DNA of 64,000 nucleotides from Proteobacteria bacterium SG_bin6 (GTDB taxonomy: Bacteria; Pseudomonadota; Alphaproteobacteria; Sphingomonadales; Sphingomonadaceae), in the NCBI GenBank assembly GCA_002083435.1, contig LWDJ01000004.1:113473-177472 (forward strand), written 5' to 3'. This document shows positions 38,276 to 46,268 of the stretch, in pieces (position 1 is the stretch's first letter; every line of letters starts with the position of its first letter). The notes beneath the pieces are model-generated. The model was not told the origin of the DNA. It worked only from the letters and a program-made list of their open reading frames with translations, and did no database searches. The position numbers were made by a program, and so were the translations under genes.

Positions 38276-38368
38276 TCCCAGGGGTTGGGGTGGGGGCAGT
38301 CAACGAGCGTTGCGCCCCGCATCGAGCCCCCACCTCCCAACCTCCTCCCCTGAAGGGGAGGAGGGGCA
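38276..38368. repeat. Inverted-repeat element between chemoreceptor and SDR genes
   Basis: GGTTGGGGTGGGGGC (38283-38297) and GCCCCCACCTCCCAACC (38325-38341) form long outer arms, and inside the right-hand unit CCTCCTCCCC-TGAA-GGGGAGGAGG (38341-38364) is a perfect 10-bp stem hairpin. The design (GGTTGGG arm + CCTCCCC/GGGGAGG hairpin) is a variant of the units at 46.2 and 49.5 kb. Probably a two-unit REP/BIME-like element; it may also terminate the chemoreceptor transcript. Confidence 0.65.
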
Positions 38369-38433
38369 GGCCAGGATGATCTCGTCCCGTGCGCGCAATT
38401 GCCATGACCGTACGGCGATTATACGCCGCATGG

Positions 38434-39141
38434 ATGACGCACATCCTCCTCACCGGCGCGAGTCGCGGAATCGGCGCGGCGATCGGCGCTGAGTTCGATG
38501 CCACAAACACCCGCTGGATCGGCCAGGCGACCCGCCCCGCGCCCGGCCTGCTCGCCGCCAATTTTGCGACGCCCGGCGCCGCGCCCGTCCTGTGGCAGCA
38601 GGCGCTCGACGCGCTGGGCGGCACGATCGACGTGCTGATCAACAATGCCGGCGTGTTCGAGGCGAACCCGATCGACCGAGACGATGCCGAATGGGCCGCC
38701 GACTGGGCGCGCACGCTGCAGATCAACCTGGTCGCCGCCGCCGAACTCAGCCGGTTCGCGATCCGGCATTGGCGGCAGCGCGGGGTCGGCGGGCGGATCG
38801 TGAACATCGCCAGCCGCGCCGCCTATCGCGGCGATTCGCCCGATCACTGGCATTATGCCGCCGCCAAGGCGGGGATGGTCGGCATGACCAAGTCGATCGC
38901 GCGCGGCTATGCGCGCGAGGGCATCTACGCCTTCGCGATCTGCCCCGGCTTCACCATGACCGGGATGGCCGAGGATTATCTGGCGAGCCGCGGCGGCGAC
39001 AAGTTGCTCGCTGATATTCCGCTCGGCCGCGTCGCCGATCCGGCGGAAGTCGCGGTGATGGCCCGCTTCTGCGCGCTGGAGGCACCGCCCTCGATGACCG
39101 GGGCGGTGCTCGACGTGAACGGCGCGAGCTATGTTCGCTAG
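38434..39141 (+). CDS. SDR family NAD(P)-dependent oxidoreductase
   Basis: A 235-residue short-chain dehydrogenase. The cofactor motif is ILLTGASRGIGAAIG (TGxxxGIG), the NNAG motif is LINNAGVF, and the catalytic triad is Ser in IVNIASRAAYRG with Tyr and Lys in HYAAAKAGM. The end (VLDVNGASYVR) is typical. The ATG at 38434 is used since the family fold starts three codons later. It overlaps the B3-lactamase-like gene by 11 bp. Substrate is unknown; the operon with a metallo-hydrolase and PrmA gives no clear hint. Confidence 0.9.
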   Translation: MTHILLTGASRGIGAAIGAEFDATNTRWIGQATRPAPGLLAANFATPGAAPVLWQQALDALGGTIDVLINNAGVFEANPIDRDDAEWAADWARTLQINLVAAAELSRFAIRHWRQRGVGGRIVNIASRAAYRGDSPDHWHYAAAKAGMVGMTKSIARGYAREGIYAFAICPGFTMTGMAEDYLASRGGDKLLADIPLGRVADPAEVAVMARFCALEAPPSMTGAVLDVNGASYVR

Positions 39142-40009
39142 GCTGGCGGCGGGGCTCGCGCTGCTGCTGATCGGCGCGGCGCCCGCCGCCAGGCCCGCCG
39201 CCGACGCGCGAGCGTGGCTCGCCGCCTGCCGAGGCAAGGACGGCTGGAGCGACCCCGCTCCGCCCGTGCGCCTGTTCGCCAATGTCGCCGATGTCGGCAG
39301 CTGCGGCATCACCGCGCTGCTGATCGCCGGCCCCCAGGGCCATGTGCTGATCGACGGCGCCACCGCCGAGGCCGCGCCCGCCATCGCGCGCAATATCCAG
39401 CGGCTGGGCTACCGGCTGCGCGACGTGCGGCTGATCCTGAACAGCCATGAACATCTCGATCACGCCGGCGGCCTCGCCCTGCTCCAGCGGCTGACCGGCG
39501 CGCGGGTGCCGGCGCGCGCCGAGGCCCGGCGCGCGCTCGAAACCGGCCAGACCGAGCCGGACGATCCCCAGCATGGCCTGCTCGCGCCCTTCGCTGGGGT
39601 GCGGGTCGATCGGCTGGTGCGCGATGGCGAGGTGCTGCGCGTCGGCCCGATCGCGCTCACCGCGCTCGCGACACCGGGCCATACGCGCGGCGGCACCAGC
39701 TGGTCGTGGCGGCGCTGCGCCGGGCGCGATTGCCGCACCATCGTCTATGCCGACAGCCTGAGCGCGGTTTCCGCCGAGGGCTATCGCTTCAGCGACCACC
39801 CCGCGCTCGTCGCCACCTTCCGCGCGAGCTTCGCCAAGGTCGCGGCGCTGCGCTGCGACATGCTCTTCACCCCGCACCCGAGCGCGAGCGCTTTCGCCGA
39901 GCGACTCGCGGGCACCCGGCCGCTCGCCGATCCCGCCGCCTGCCAACATTATGCCCAGGCGGCGGCGGCGCGGCTCGACGCGCGGCTCGCCCAGGAGACA
40001 GGCGCATGA
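39131..40009 (+). CDS. Subclass B3 metallo-beta-lactamase-like protein
   Basis: A 292-residue exported metallo-hydrolase: signal peptide MFARLAAGLALLLIGAAPAA, then the B3-type opening FANVADVGSCGITALLIAGP with GHVLIDGAT. The zinc motif HxHxDH appears as NSHEHLDHAGGLALL, the second-site His in ATPGHTRGGTSW, and the final ligand His probably in MLFTPHPSASAF. Two Cys-containing loops (WRRCAGRDCRT) could form a disulfide, as in some B3 enzymes. Hydrolysis of beta-lactams is possible but unproven; the B3 group includes non-resistance enzymes. It overlaps the SDR gene (11 bp) and prmA (ATGA), an unusual housekeeping setting for a lactamase. Confidence 0.88.
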   Translation: MFARLAAGLALLLIGAAPAARPAADARAWLAACRGKDGWSDPAPPVRLFANVADVGSCGITALLIAGPQGHVLIDGATAEAAPAIARNIQRLGYRLRDVRLILNSHEHLDHAGGLALLQRLTGARVPARAEARRALETGQTEPDDPQHGLLAPFAGVRVDRLVRDGEVLRVGPIALTALATPGHTRGGTSWSWRRCAGRDCRTIVYADSLSAVSAEGYRFSDHPALVATFRASFAKVAALRCDMLFTPHPSASAFAERLAGTRPLADPAACQHYAQAAAARLDARLAQETGA

Positions 40010-40956
40010 CCAGCTGGAAACTCACCCTCCCCTGCACCCGCGCCGAGGCCGAGGCGATCGATGGCGAGACGCTGGGGCTCGAGCCGCCGCCCGCGCTGAT
40101 GGTGAGCGAGGAAGTCGCCGACGACCCCGATCGCTGGCGGCTCGACGCCTATTTCGAGGGTAAGCCGAGCGCGGCGGCGCTCCGCGCGGTGCAGGCGCTG
40201 ATCCCCTCCGCGCACGGCCTGAAAGCCACCGCCGCGCCAGTGCCCGAGGACGACTGGGTGACGTTGAGCCAGGCCGGGCTCGATCCGGTGCGCGCCGGGC
40301 GCTTCTTCGTCCACACCAGCGCCTATCAGGGCGCGGTGCCGGCCGGAGCGCGCGCCTTCCACATCGAGGCGGGGCGCGCCTTCGGCACCGGGCATCACGA
40401 GACGACCACCGGCTGCCTCACCCTGCTCGACGCGCTGCGCCGGCGGGGCGAGCGGGTGCGCAACCTGATCGATCTCGGCACCGGCACCGGGTTGCTCGCC
40501 TTCGCCGGGCTGGCGCTGTGGCCGCGCGCGCAGGCGACCGCGACCGATATTGACCCGATCGCGATCGAGGTGAGCCGCGAGAATGCGCGGGTGAACGCGG
40601 TGCCGCTCGGCCGCCTGCCGGGGACGCTGGCGCTGGGGGTGGCCGACGGCGCCGCGAGCCCGCTGATCGCGCGGCGCGGCCCCTATGATCTGGTGATCGC
40701 CAACATCCTCGCCCCGCCGCTGATCGAGTACGCCACCGATTTCGCGGGGATCACCGCGCCGGGCGGGCAGCTGCTGCTCGCGGGCCTGCTGACGCGCCAG
40801 GCCCCCGCGGTGGAAGCCGCCTATCGCCGCCAGGGCTGCCGGGTGGCGGAACGGCTGGTGCTGGGGGATTGGACGATCCTGCGGTTGCGCAAGCGGTTGG
40901 TCGCGCGGCGGCGGGGTGGACGGGCGAGCGTGCCGGTTGGGGCGGAGCGGTGGTGA
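40006..40956 (+). CDS. prmA: Ribosomal protein L11 methyltransferase
   Basis: A 316-residue SAM-dependent methyltransferase that trimethylates ribosomal protein L11. Hallmarks: FGTGHHETTTGCLTLL, the SAM motif LIDLGTGTGLLAFAGL, ATDIDPIAIEVSRENA and the catalytic NIL motif in YDLVIANILAPPLIE. The family's N-terminal substrate domain occupies ~1-100. The start is the ATGA overlap with the lactamase-like gene; the frame also extends upstream, but only in shadow of that gene. The C-terminal ~25 residues are Arg-rich and extend past the usual end. Confidence 0.94.
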   Translation: MTSWKLTLPCTRAEAEAIDGETLGLEPPPALMVSEEVADDPDRWRLDAYFEGKPSAAALRAVQALIPSAHGLKATAAPVPEDDWVTLSQAGLDPVRAGRFFVHTSAYQGAVPAGARAFHIEAGRAFGTGHHETTTGCLTLLDALRRRGERVRNLIDLGTGTGLLAFAGLALWPRAQATATDIDPIAIEVSRENARVNAVPLGRLPGTLALGVADGAASPLIARRGPYDLVIANILAPPLIEYATDFAGITAPGGQLLLAGLLTRQAPAVEAAYRRQGCRVAERLVLGDWTILRLRKRLVARRRGGRASVPVGAERW

Positions 40957-41101
40957 CAGGGAATATCCCCGACACAATTGCCCCCGCATCAGGAACGCAT
41001 TGTGGGCGCCGCGATCGCTGTTCTGACTGTGACAGCGGCCGTGCAGAGCGACTATTTGCCGCTTGCCTCATTGCCAGCGGGGATAAACCCGACCAAAACC
41101 G

Positions 41102-41788
41102 CTAACTGACGACCGTGTTAATGGCGTTGGCCAGGCGCATGTCCCGCTTGCCCGTAACGGCACCGCTGATAACGCTGATAGGCTTACCCGTACGGTCGAA
41201 GACCAGGACACGCGGCACGCTTACCTGATCCACTCGTGTAAGCTTCATATAGTCGGCCTGATCCAGCATTGTGAGACCGAGCTGTTGCGCACCGGCATCG
41301 CGTAAAAATCCGAGACCTTTGGCGCGCTCCTCGTCGGGCGTGCCGATGTTCAGATAGACGATGTTGAGTTTGTCGCGCCCATATTGTTGGCGAAGGCGCG
41401 CCAGTTCGCGTGCTTCCAGCTTGCACGGGATGCACCAACTCGCCCATGCCGCCACGACGGTGGGCGTTCCGACCGGGGCCCTGGCGCCAAGGGTTGTCTC
41501 TGCGGCGCCAACGGGTCTGATCTTTATGGACCGTGCCTCGGTAAGGGAAATGGGCAGCGTGGTGCGCTCCTTTTCCCACCGAGCGGCAAGTTTGGCTTTT
41601 TCTGCCGGCGTCAGCTTTGCATAGGCAGCTTTGGCCTCGGCCAGCTTCTTCGCCATCTCCGGATCATTGATCGCGCTTTCGTCGGTTTTGGCGACAGGGG
41701 CTTTGCCCGCCGGCTGGGATTGGCGGTCGCACGCCGACAAACAGGCAAAAAAACCGATCAGGATGATGGCCGGAAACAATGTGCGCAT
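41102..41788 (-). CDS. TlpA-like thioredoxin-fold lipoprotein
   Basis: A 228-residue protein exported by a lipoprotein signal (MRTLFPAIILIGFFACLSAC, lipobox LSAC). After a charged ~60-residue helical region, the thioredoxin fold carries WCIPC as its redox-active CxxC and VSVPRVLVFD with the cis-Pro. It resembles TlpA/ResA-type reductases that act in the periplasm on disulfides, for instance in cytochrome maturation. Several features place it near the cell surface, but no cytochrome genes are adjacent. Convergent with prmA. Confidence 0.85.
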   Translation of the reverse strand: MRTLFPAIILIGFFACLSACDRQSQPAGKAPVAKTDESAINDPEMAKKLAEAKAAYAKLTPAEKAKLAARWEKERTTLPISLTEARSIKIRPVGAAETTLGARAPVGTPTVVAAWASWCIPCKLEARELARLRQQYGRDKLNIVYLNIGTPDEERAKGLGFLRDAGAQQLGLTMLDQADYMKLTRVDQVSVPRVLVFDRTGKPISVISGAVTGKRDMRLANAINTVVS

Positions 41789-41958
41789 CTCGCCTCCCCA
41801 CGATTCGATCAGAGCAGCGCGGCAGCGCTTGCCTTGCTAAGCCACCGCTCTTTTCATTGAGAAAAGCGAATTTTAGATTGGTTGTCCACGGCAAAACGCC
41901 GCGCGAGCGAGACCCAATTCGGTCGGGCTGATTTGCGGGCCAGCAAAAGCCGGCTGGC

Positions 41959-42840
41959 TCAAGCCAAAACCGCCACTCCGCCCTTGGCCCGCGCATAATC
42001 CTGCGTGCCCGCCGTAATCACCCGGTCCCCTTCGACAATCTCCGCGATCCGAATATCCGGCAGCCCGGCAAGCTCTTCATAAACCGGGGCGAAATCGGTT
42101 TCCACCGTCACCCGCAGCAGCTCGTCGAAGCTCGGGATCACGAAATAATTCTGCTGGTAATCGTCGATCCGGTATTCGGTGCGCATCACCCGCTTCAGGT
42201 CGAAGCCGATCCGGTTGGGGCTCGGATCGTCCAGCGCGAACACGCTTTCGCCGCCCGATGAGACGATCCCCGCGCCATAGATACGCAGCTCGCCCGCTTC
42301 CTCGATCAGCCCGAACTCGACCGTGTACCAGTAAAGCCGCGAGAGGTTCTTCAAGCCCCCCAGCCCCAGCGCGCGCTGGCCGCCGCGGCCATAGCATTCC
42401 ATGTAATCGGCGAAATACGGATCGGCGAGCAGCGGCACATGGCCGAACACGTCATGAAAAACGTCCGGCTCCTGCAAGTAGTCGAGCTGGTCGGCGCGGC
42501 GGATGAAATTGCCCGCGACAAAGCGGCGGTTCGCCATGTGATCGAAGAACACATCGTCGGGCACCAGCCCCGGCACCGCGACCACCTGCCAGCCGGTGAG
42601 CTTCATCAGCCGCTCGGACAATTCCTCGAAATTAGGAATCCCGCTTTCGGAAAGCTTCAGCAGCTCCAGCCCGCGCAGGAACGCCTTGGAGGCCCGCGCC
42701 GGGAGCAGTTTCGCCTGGCGCTCGAACAATATGTCCCACACCCGGTGTTCTTCGGGCGTGTACGCCTCCCAGCCTTGCGGGATCAGCCAATCGGGGCCGG
42801 CGCCCGGGGGTGGCGCGCTATGGACATGCGTGTCGCTCAT
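41959..42840 (-). CDS. phhA: Phenylalanine-4-hydroxylase
   Basis: About 293 residues. It is the pterin-dependent iron monooxygenase converting phenylalanine to tyrosine. The iron site is in PDVFHDVFGHVPLLADP (two His ligands) with the Glu in WYTVEFGLIEEAG. GAGIVSSGGESVFAL and the WEAYTPEEHRVWDILFERQ region are characteristic of the bacterial enzyme. The ATG at 42840 gives MSDTHVHSAPPPG, the usual short leader. The divergent upstream gene is an NDH-2 oxidoreductase; no dedicated pterin dehydratase gene (phhB) is adjacent. Confidence 0.95.
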   Translation of the reverse strand: MSDTHVHSAPPPGAGPDWLIPQGWEAYTPEEHRVWDILFERQAKLLPARASKAFLRGLELLKLSESGIPNFEELSERLMKLTGWQVVAVPGLVPDDVFFDHMANRRFVAGNFIRRADQLDYLQEPDVFHDVFGHVPLLADPYFADYMECYGRGGQRALGLGGLKNLSRLYWYTVEFGLIEEAGELRIYGAGIVSSGGESVFALDDPSPNRIGFDLKRVMRTEYRIDDYQQNYFVIPSFDELLRVTVETDFAPVYEELAGLPDIRIAEIVEGDRVITAGTQDYARAKGGVAVLA

Positions 42841-42935
42841 CCCAACCTTATAGCAACGCCAGCGTGTTGCTCCAAACGGTGCGTAACTTCTGCCGCAGCG
42901 CAACGTAAACTTGGGCGGGCACGAGGAGATGAAGA

Positions 42936-44240
42936 ATGGCGAAGCGGCACATCGTGGTGATCGGCGCGGGGTTTGGCGGGCTCGCGGTCGCGCGCGGGCT
43001 GCGGCACGCCCGCGATGTCGAGCTGACGATCATCGACAAGCAGAACCATCATCTCTTCCAGCCGCTTTTGTACCAGGTCGCGACGGCGGCGCTGTCCCCG
43101 GCGGAGATCGCCGCGCCCGTCCGCACCATCCTGCGCCATCAGCGCAACGCGCGGGTGCTGCTCGACGAGGTGGTGGGGGTGGACAGCGGCGCGCGCCAGG
43201 TGCGGCTCGCGAGCGGGATCGCGCTCGGTTACGACGAGCTGGTGATCGCGACCGGCGCGCGCCACAGCTATTTCGGGCATGACGATTGGGCCGAGCACGC
43301 GCCCGGCATCAAGACGATCGACGATGCGACGCGGGTGCGCGCGCAGATCCTCCGCGCGCTGGAACGCGCCGAGACCGAGCGCCAGCAAATGCCCGAGACG
43401 CGCGGCCAGCAGCTGACCTTCGTGGTGATCGGCGGCGGCCCGACCGGCGTCGAGATGGCGGGGGCGATCGCCGAGCTGACGCGCCACGCCGCCGATCTGG
43501 AGTTCCGCTACATCACCGACGCCTGTGTGCGCGTGCTGCTGGTGGAGGCCGGCCCCAGGCTGCTGGCGAGCTTTCCCGAGGCGCTTTCGGCCAAGGCCAA
43601 GCTGGCGCTCGAGCAATTGGGCGTGGAGGTGCGGCTCGGCGCGGCGGTGACGGCGATCGACGCCGATTCGGTGACGGTCGCGGGGCAGCGGGTGCCGGTC
43701 GCGGCGACGATCTGGGCGGCGGGCGTCCAGGCCTCCCCCGCCGCGCGCTGGCTGGGAGTGGCGGGCGATCGCGCCGGGCGGGTGCCGGTCGGCCCCGATC
43801 TCACCGTGCCGGACATGCCGAACATCTTCGTGATCGGCGATACCGCGATGGTGACGGGCGAAGGCGGCAAGCCGGTGCCCGGCGTCGCCCCGGCGGCGAA
43901 GCAGCAGGGCCATTATGTCGCCCGCGCGATTCTGGCGCGGCTGCGCGGGCAGCCGCTGACCGCGCCGTTCGTCTATAAGAACTACGGCAATCTCGCGACG
44001 ATCGGCCGCCAGCGCGCGGTCGCCGATTTCGGCTGGACGACCTTGTCGGGCTATGCCGCGTGGTTCGTCTGGTCGACCGCGCATCTTTATTATCTGGCCG
44101 ATTTCCGCAGCCGCCTGCTGGTGGGCACGCAGTGGGTGTGGAGCTATCTGACGTTCGATCGCGGCGCGCGGCTGATCACCGGGATTGACGGCGCGATGCC
44201 CAAGCTCGGCTGGACCGAGCCGGTGAAGCGCGCCGCGTAG
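42936..44240 (+). CDS. Type II NADH:quinone oxidoreductase-like FAD protein (NDH-2)
   Basis: A 434-residue flavoenzyme that transfers electrons from NADH to quinone without proton pumping. The FAD motif is IVVIGAGFGGLAVARGL, the NAD motif is FVVIGGGPTGVEMAGAIAEL, and the FAD-closing motif FVIGDTAMV. The quinone-side sequences (NHHLFQPLLYQVATAAL, AAKQQGHYVARAI) are typical of NDH-2. The C-terminus has a hydrophobic stretch (AAWFVWSTAHLYYLA) compatible with membrane association. It begins about 95 bp from the divergent phhA start. Confidence 0.93.
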   Translation: MAKRHIVVIGAGFGGLAVARGLRHARDVELTIIDKQNHHLFQPLLYQVATAALSPAEIAAPVRTILRHQRNARVLLDEVVGVDSGARQVRLASGIALGYDELVIATGARHSYFGHDDWAEHAPGIKTIDDATRVRAQILRALERAETERQQMPETRGQQLTFVVIGGGPTGVEMAGAIAELTRHAADLEFRYITDACVRVLLVEAGPRLLASFPEALSAKAKLALEQLGVEVRLGAAVTAIDADSVTVAGQRVPVAATIWAAGVQASPAARWLGVAGDRAGRVPVGPDLTVPDMPNIFVIGDTAMVTGEGGKPVPGVAPAAKQQGHYVARAILARLRGQPLTAPFVYKNYGNLATIGRQRAVADFGWTTLSGYAAWFVWSTAHLYYLADFRSRLLVGTQWVWSYLTFDRGARLITGIDGAMPKLGWTEPVKRAA

Positions 44241-44264
44241 CATGTGGGCGATGTGGCCCGGGCG

Positions 44265-44516
44265 TCAGCGATAATCGGCCCCGCACGCCTCCGGATCGCG
44301 GCGGCAGCGGCGCTCGGCTTCGCGGCGTTCGCGGCCCTCGCGCGCTTCCTGCTTGCGCAGCTTGCGGCCATAGTTGCGATCGGCCTCGTCCTGACTGGTC
44401 GTCGTCCAATCGACCATCTTGGAGGCGACCTTCACCGGCGCGGTCGCGACCCCGATCGCGGTCTTGGCGAGACAACCGCCGAGCAGCGGCAGCGCCGCGA
44501 TGATCAGGATACGCAT
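44265..44516 (-). CDS. Small charged lipoprotein
   Basis: An 83-residue protein with a lipoprotein signal (MRILIIAALPLLGGC, lipobox LGGC) followed by AKTAIGVATAPVKVASKMVDW and a strongly charged Arg/Glu-rich helix (RKLRKQEAREGRERREAE), ending CRRDPEACGADYR. This layout is common for short alphaproteobacterial envelope lipoproteins of unknown role. The ATG at 44516 was chosen because it makes a complete lipobox signal; upstream codons belong to the GDPD gene's intercistronic region. Only 25 bp separate it from the GDPD gene, so they probably form one operon. Confidence 0.75.
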   Translation of the reverse strand: MRILIIAALPLLGGCLAKTAIGVATAPVKVASKMVDWTTTSQDEADRNYGRKLRKQEAREGRERREAERRCRRDPEACGADYR

Positions 44517-44541
44517 CGACTCTCCCCGTGTCGCCAGCGGC

Positions 44542-45579
44542 TTAGCGCGACGCGGCGCGGGCGCGCACCCCTTCTGCCGGGAAATCGGTGAAGAAACCGT
44601 CGATGCCGGCCTGGAGAAAATACGTGATCTCCGCGCCGACATCGCCCTGCCCCTCCGGCGCCCGCCCGCGCTGCCACAGCGGCGGCAGGAAGGCGTTTTC
44701 GGCGCGGAAAGTCCAGGGGTGGACGCGTAGGCCCGCCGCGTGCGCCTGCTCGACGAGCGCGGTGACGCTCCCCTTGCCTGGCCAGATCATCGCCTTGTTC
44801 GGCCCGATCCCATAAGCATAAGCGGCGACCGCGCGCAGCCCCGCCGGGGTGGCCATCGCGGCATAGCTCGGCGCGGCCTTGTCCCCCGGCCCGCCTTGCG
44901 CGTCCATCAGCTGGATCAGCCGGACCTTGGTGAGCGCGTGGAGCCGCTTCAGATTCTCCACCTCGAACGACTGGATGAACACCGGCGCCGTGGGCGAATC
45001 CCACCCCGCCGCGCGCAGCTCGGCGGCGAGCTGCTCCTCCATCGGCAGGCCGAGCCCCGCGAAGTAACTCGGGTGCTTGGTTTCGGGATAGATGCCGATC
45101 ACGCGCCCGGTCTCGGCGGTGCGCTTCTTCGCCAGCGCGATGATCTCGGCGAGCGTCGGCACCTCGAACTGGCCGTCATAGCGGGTATTGCCGGGGCGCA
45201 GCTGCGGCAACCGCTCCTTGGCGCGCAGCGTCTTCAGCTCGGCGAGCGTGAAATCCTCGGTGAACCAGCCGGTGTGGCTTTCGCCGTCGATCACCTTCGT
45301 GGCGTGACGGGCGGCGAATTCGGGGTGATCGGCGACGTCGGTGGTGGCGGTGATGTCATTCTCGTGCCGGGCGACGAACACCCCGTCCTTGGTCAACACC
45401 AGATCGGGCTCGATGAAATCGGCGCCCTGCGCGATCGCGAGATCATAGGCGGCGAGCGTGTGTTCGGGCCTGAGCCCGCTGGCGCCGCGATGGGCGATCA
45501 CGATCACGTCCCGAACCATATCCTCCCCCGGTGCGGCGCCGACCAGCGCGAACATCGCGGCCAGGAAAATCGCGCGCAT
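44542..45579 (-). CDS. Periplasmic glycerophosphodiester phosphodiesterase
   Basis: About 345 residues with a signal peptide (MRAIFLAAMFALVGAAPGED). The GDPD fold is shown by VIAHRGASGLRPEHTLAAY (catalytic His and Arg), the EPDL metal-binding Glu-Asp in FIEPDLVLTKDG, the second His in VFVARHENDITATTDV, and IYPETKHPSYFAGLGL. The C-terminal barrel continues to FFTDFPAEG. It hydrolyses glycerophosphodiesters to glycerol-3-phosphate and alcohol. It is the GlpQ-like exported form. First gene of a pair with the small lipoprotein; divergent from the Mo-hydroxylase operon, whose first gene starts 76 bp away. Confidence 0.92.
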   Translation of the reverse strand: MRAIFLAAMFALVGAAPGEDMVRDVIVIAHRGASGLRPEHTLAAYDLAIAQGADFIEPDLVLTKDGVFVARHENDITATTDVADHPEFAARHATKVIDGESHTGWFTEDFTLAELKTLRAKERLPQLRPGNTRYDGQFEVPTLAEIIALAKKRTAETGRVIGIYPETKHPSYFAGLGLPMEEQLAAELRAAGWDSPTAPVFIQSFEVENLKRLHALTKVRLIQLMDAQGGPGDKAAPSYAAMATPAGLRAVAAYAYGIGPNKAMIWPGKGSVTALVEQAHAAGLRVHPWTFRAENAFLPPLWQRGRAPEGQGDVGAEITYFLQAGIDGFFTDFPAEGVRARAASR

Positions 45580-45655
45580 GGCTTGTGCTCCCGTGCAACC
45601 CACGCCACTTGTAGAGCCTCATTTGTGCCATGTCTTCAGTCCTGAAGGGGGCAAC

Positions 45656-46156
45656 ATGCGCTTCATCATCAACGGCCAATCGGTCGAAACCGAGCCCGAC
45701 ATCCGCGCCTCCTTGCTCGATGTGCTGCGCGAGCATCTGGGCCTTACCGGCACCAAGAAGGGCTGCGATCACGGCCAATGCGGCGCCTGCACCGTGTTGG
45801 TGAACGGCCGGCGGATCAACGCCTGCCTGACGCTCGCCGCGATGCACGCGGGCGATGCGATCACCACGATCGAGGGGCTCGCCGATGGCGACACGCTCCA
45901 CCCGCTGCAGGCCGCGTTCATCAAGCACGACGCCTTCCAGTGCGGCTATTGCACACCGGGGCAGATCATGTCGGCGGCGGGGATGCTCGCCGAGGTCGAG
46001 GCCGGGATGCCGAGCCATGCGAGCGCGTCGCTCGACGCGGTGACGCTCGACGAGGCCGAGATTTCGGAGCGGATGAGCGGCAATCTGTGCCGCTGCTCGG
46101 CTTATCCGAACATTGTCGATGCGATCAAAGAGGTGGCGGGGGTTGGGGCTTCCTAG
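45656..46156 (+). CDS. Molybdenum hydroxylase small (2Fe-2S) subunit, PaoA/YagT-like
   Basis: A 166-residue iron-sulfur subunit of a xanthine dehydrogenase/aldehyde oxidoreductase type enzyme. The plant-type 2Fe-2S ligands are in GCDHGQCGACTVLVNG with CLTLA, and the second cluster in FQCGYCTPGQIM and LCRCSAYPNI. It starts directly with MRFIINGQSV; no TAT signal is present, unlike E. coli PaoA, so this version should be cytosolic. GAAGGGGG precedes the ATG at 45656. The stop codon TAG lies at the edge of a REP-like element, and the FAD subunit gene follows about 113 bp later. Confidence 0.93.
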   Translation: MRFIINGQSVETEPDIRASLLDVLREHLGLTGTKKGCDHGQCGACTVLVNGRRINACLTLAAMHAGDAITTIEGLADGDTLHPLQAAFIKHDAFQCGYCTPGQIMSAAGMLAEVEAGMPSHASASLDAVTLDEAEISERMSGNLCRCSAYPNIVDAIKEVAGVGAS

Positions 46157-46260
46157 CCCCTTCACCCAACCCTCTCCCCTAAAGGAGAGAGGGCTTTGCC
46201 GTTGCGCAACGTGATAGCCCTCTCCCTTCAGGGGAGAGGGTTGGGAGAGGGGCCTTCCAG
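46154..46260. repeat. Two inverted REP-like units inside the Mo-hydroxylase operon
   Basis: Unit A (from 46154) reads CCCAACCCTCTCCCC...GGAGAGAGGGCT, and unit B (46216-46258) reads AGCCCTCTCCC-TTCA-GGGGAGAGGGTTGGG. They face each other around GTTGCGCAAC (46201-46210), itself a perfect 10-bp palindrome, so the whole ~100 bp can fold as a long inverted repeat. It fills the space between the small subunit and FAD subunit genes and supplies the TAG stop of the former. Confidence 0.85.
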
Positions 46261-46268
46261 GAGCAACC

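Noticed and set aside
35435..38807. Very long minus-strand open frames opposite both chemoreceptor genes
   Set aside because: Repetitive Arg/Asp/Gly-rich translation; mirror image of the coiled-coil codon pattern on the plus strand.
40978..41109. 43-residue TTG-started frame (LPPHQERIVGAAIAVLTV...) with a hydrophobic segment between prmA and the TlpA-like gene
   Set aside because: Weak start codon, no ribosome site, and its end runs into the convergent gene. It looks protein-like but could be chance or a decayed gene end.
45580..45655. Search for a ModE-type TATATA palindrome upstream of the Mo-hydroxylase operon
   Set aside because: No TATATA-N6-TATATA arrangement is present in this 76-bp intergenic region; the operon does not appear to share the receptor's operator.
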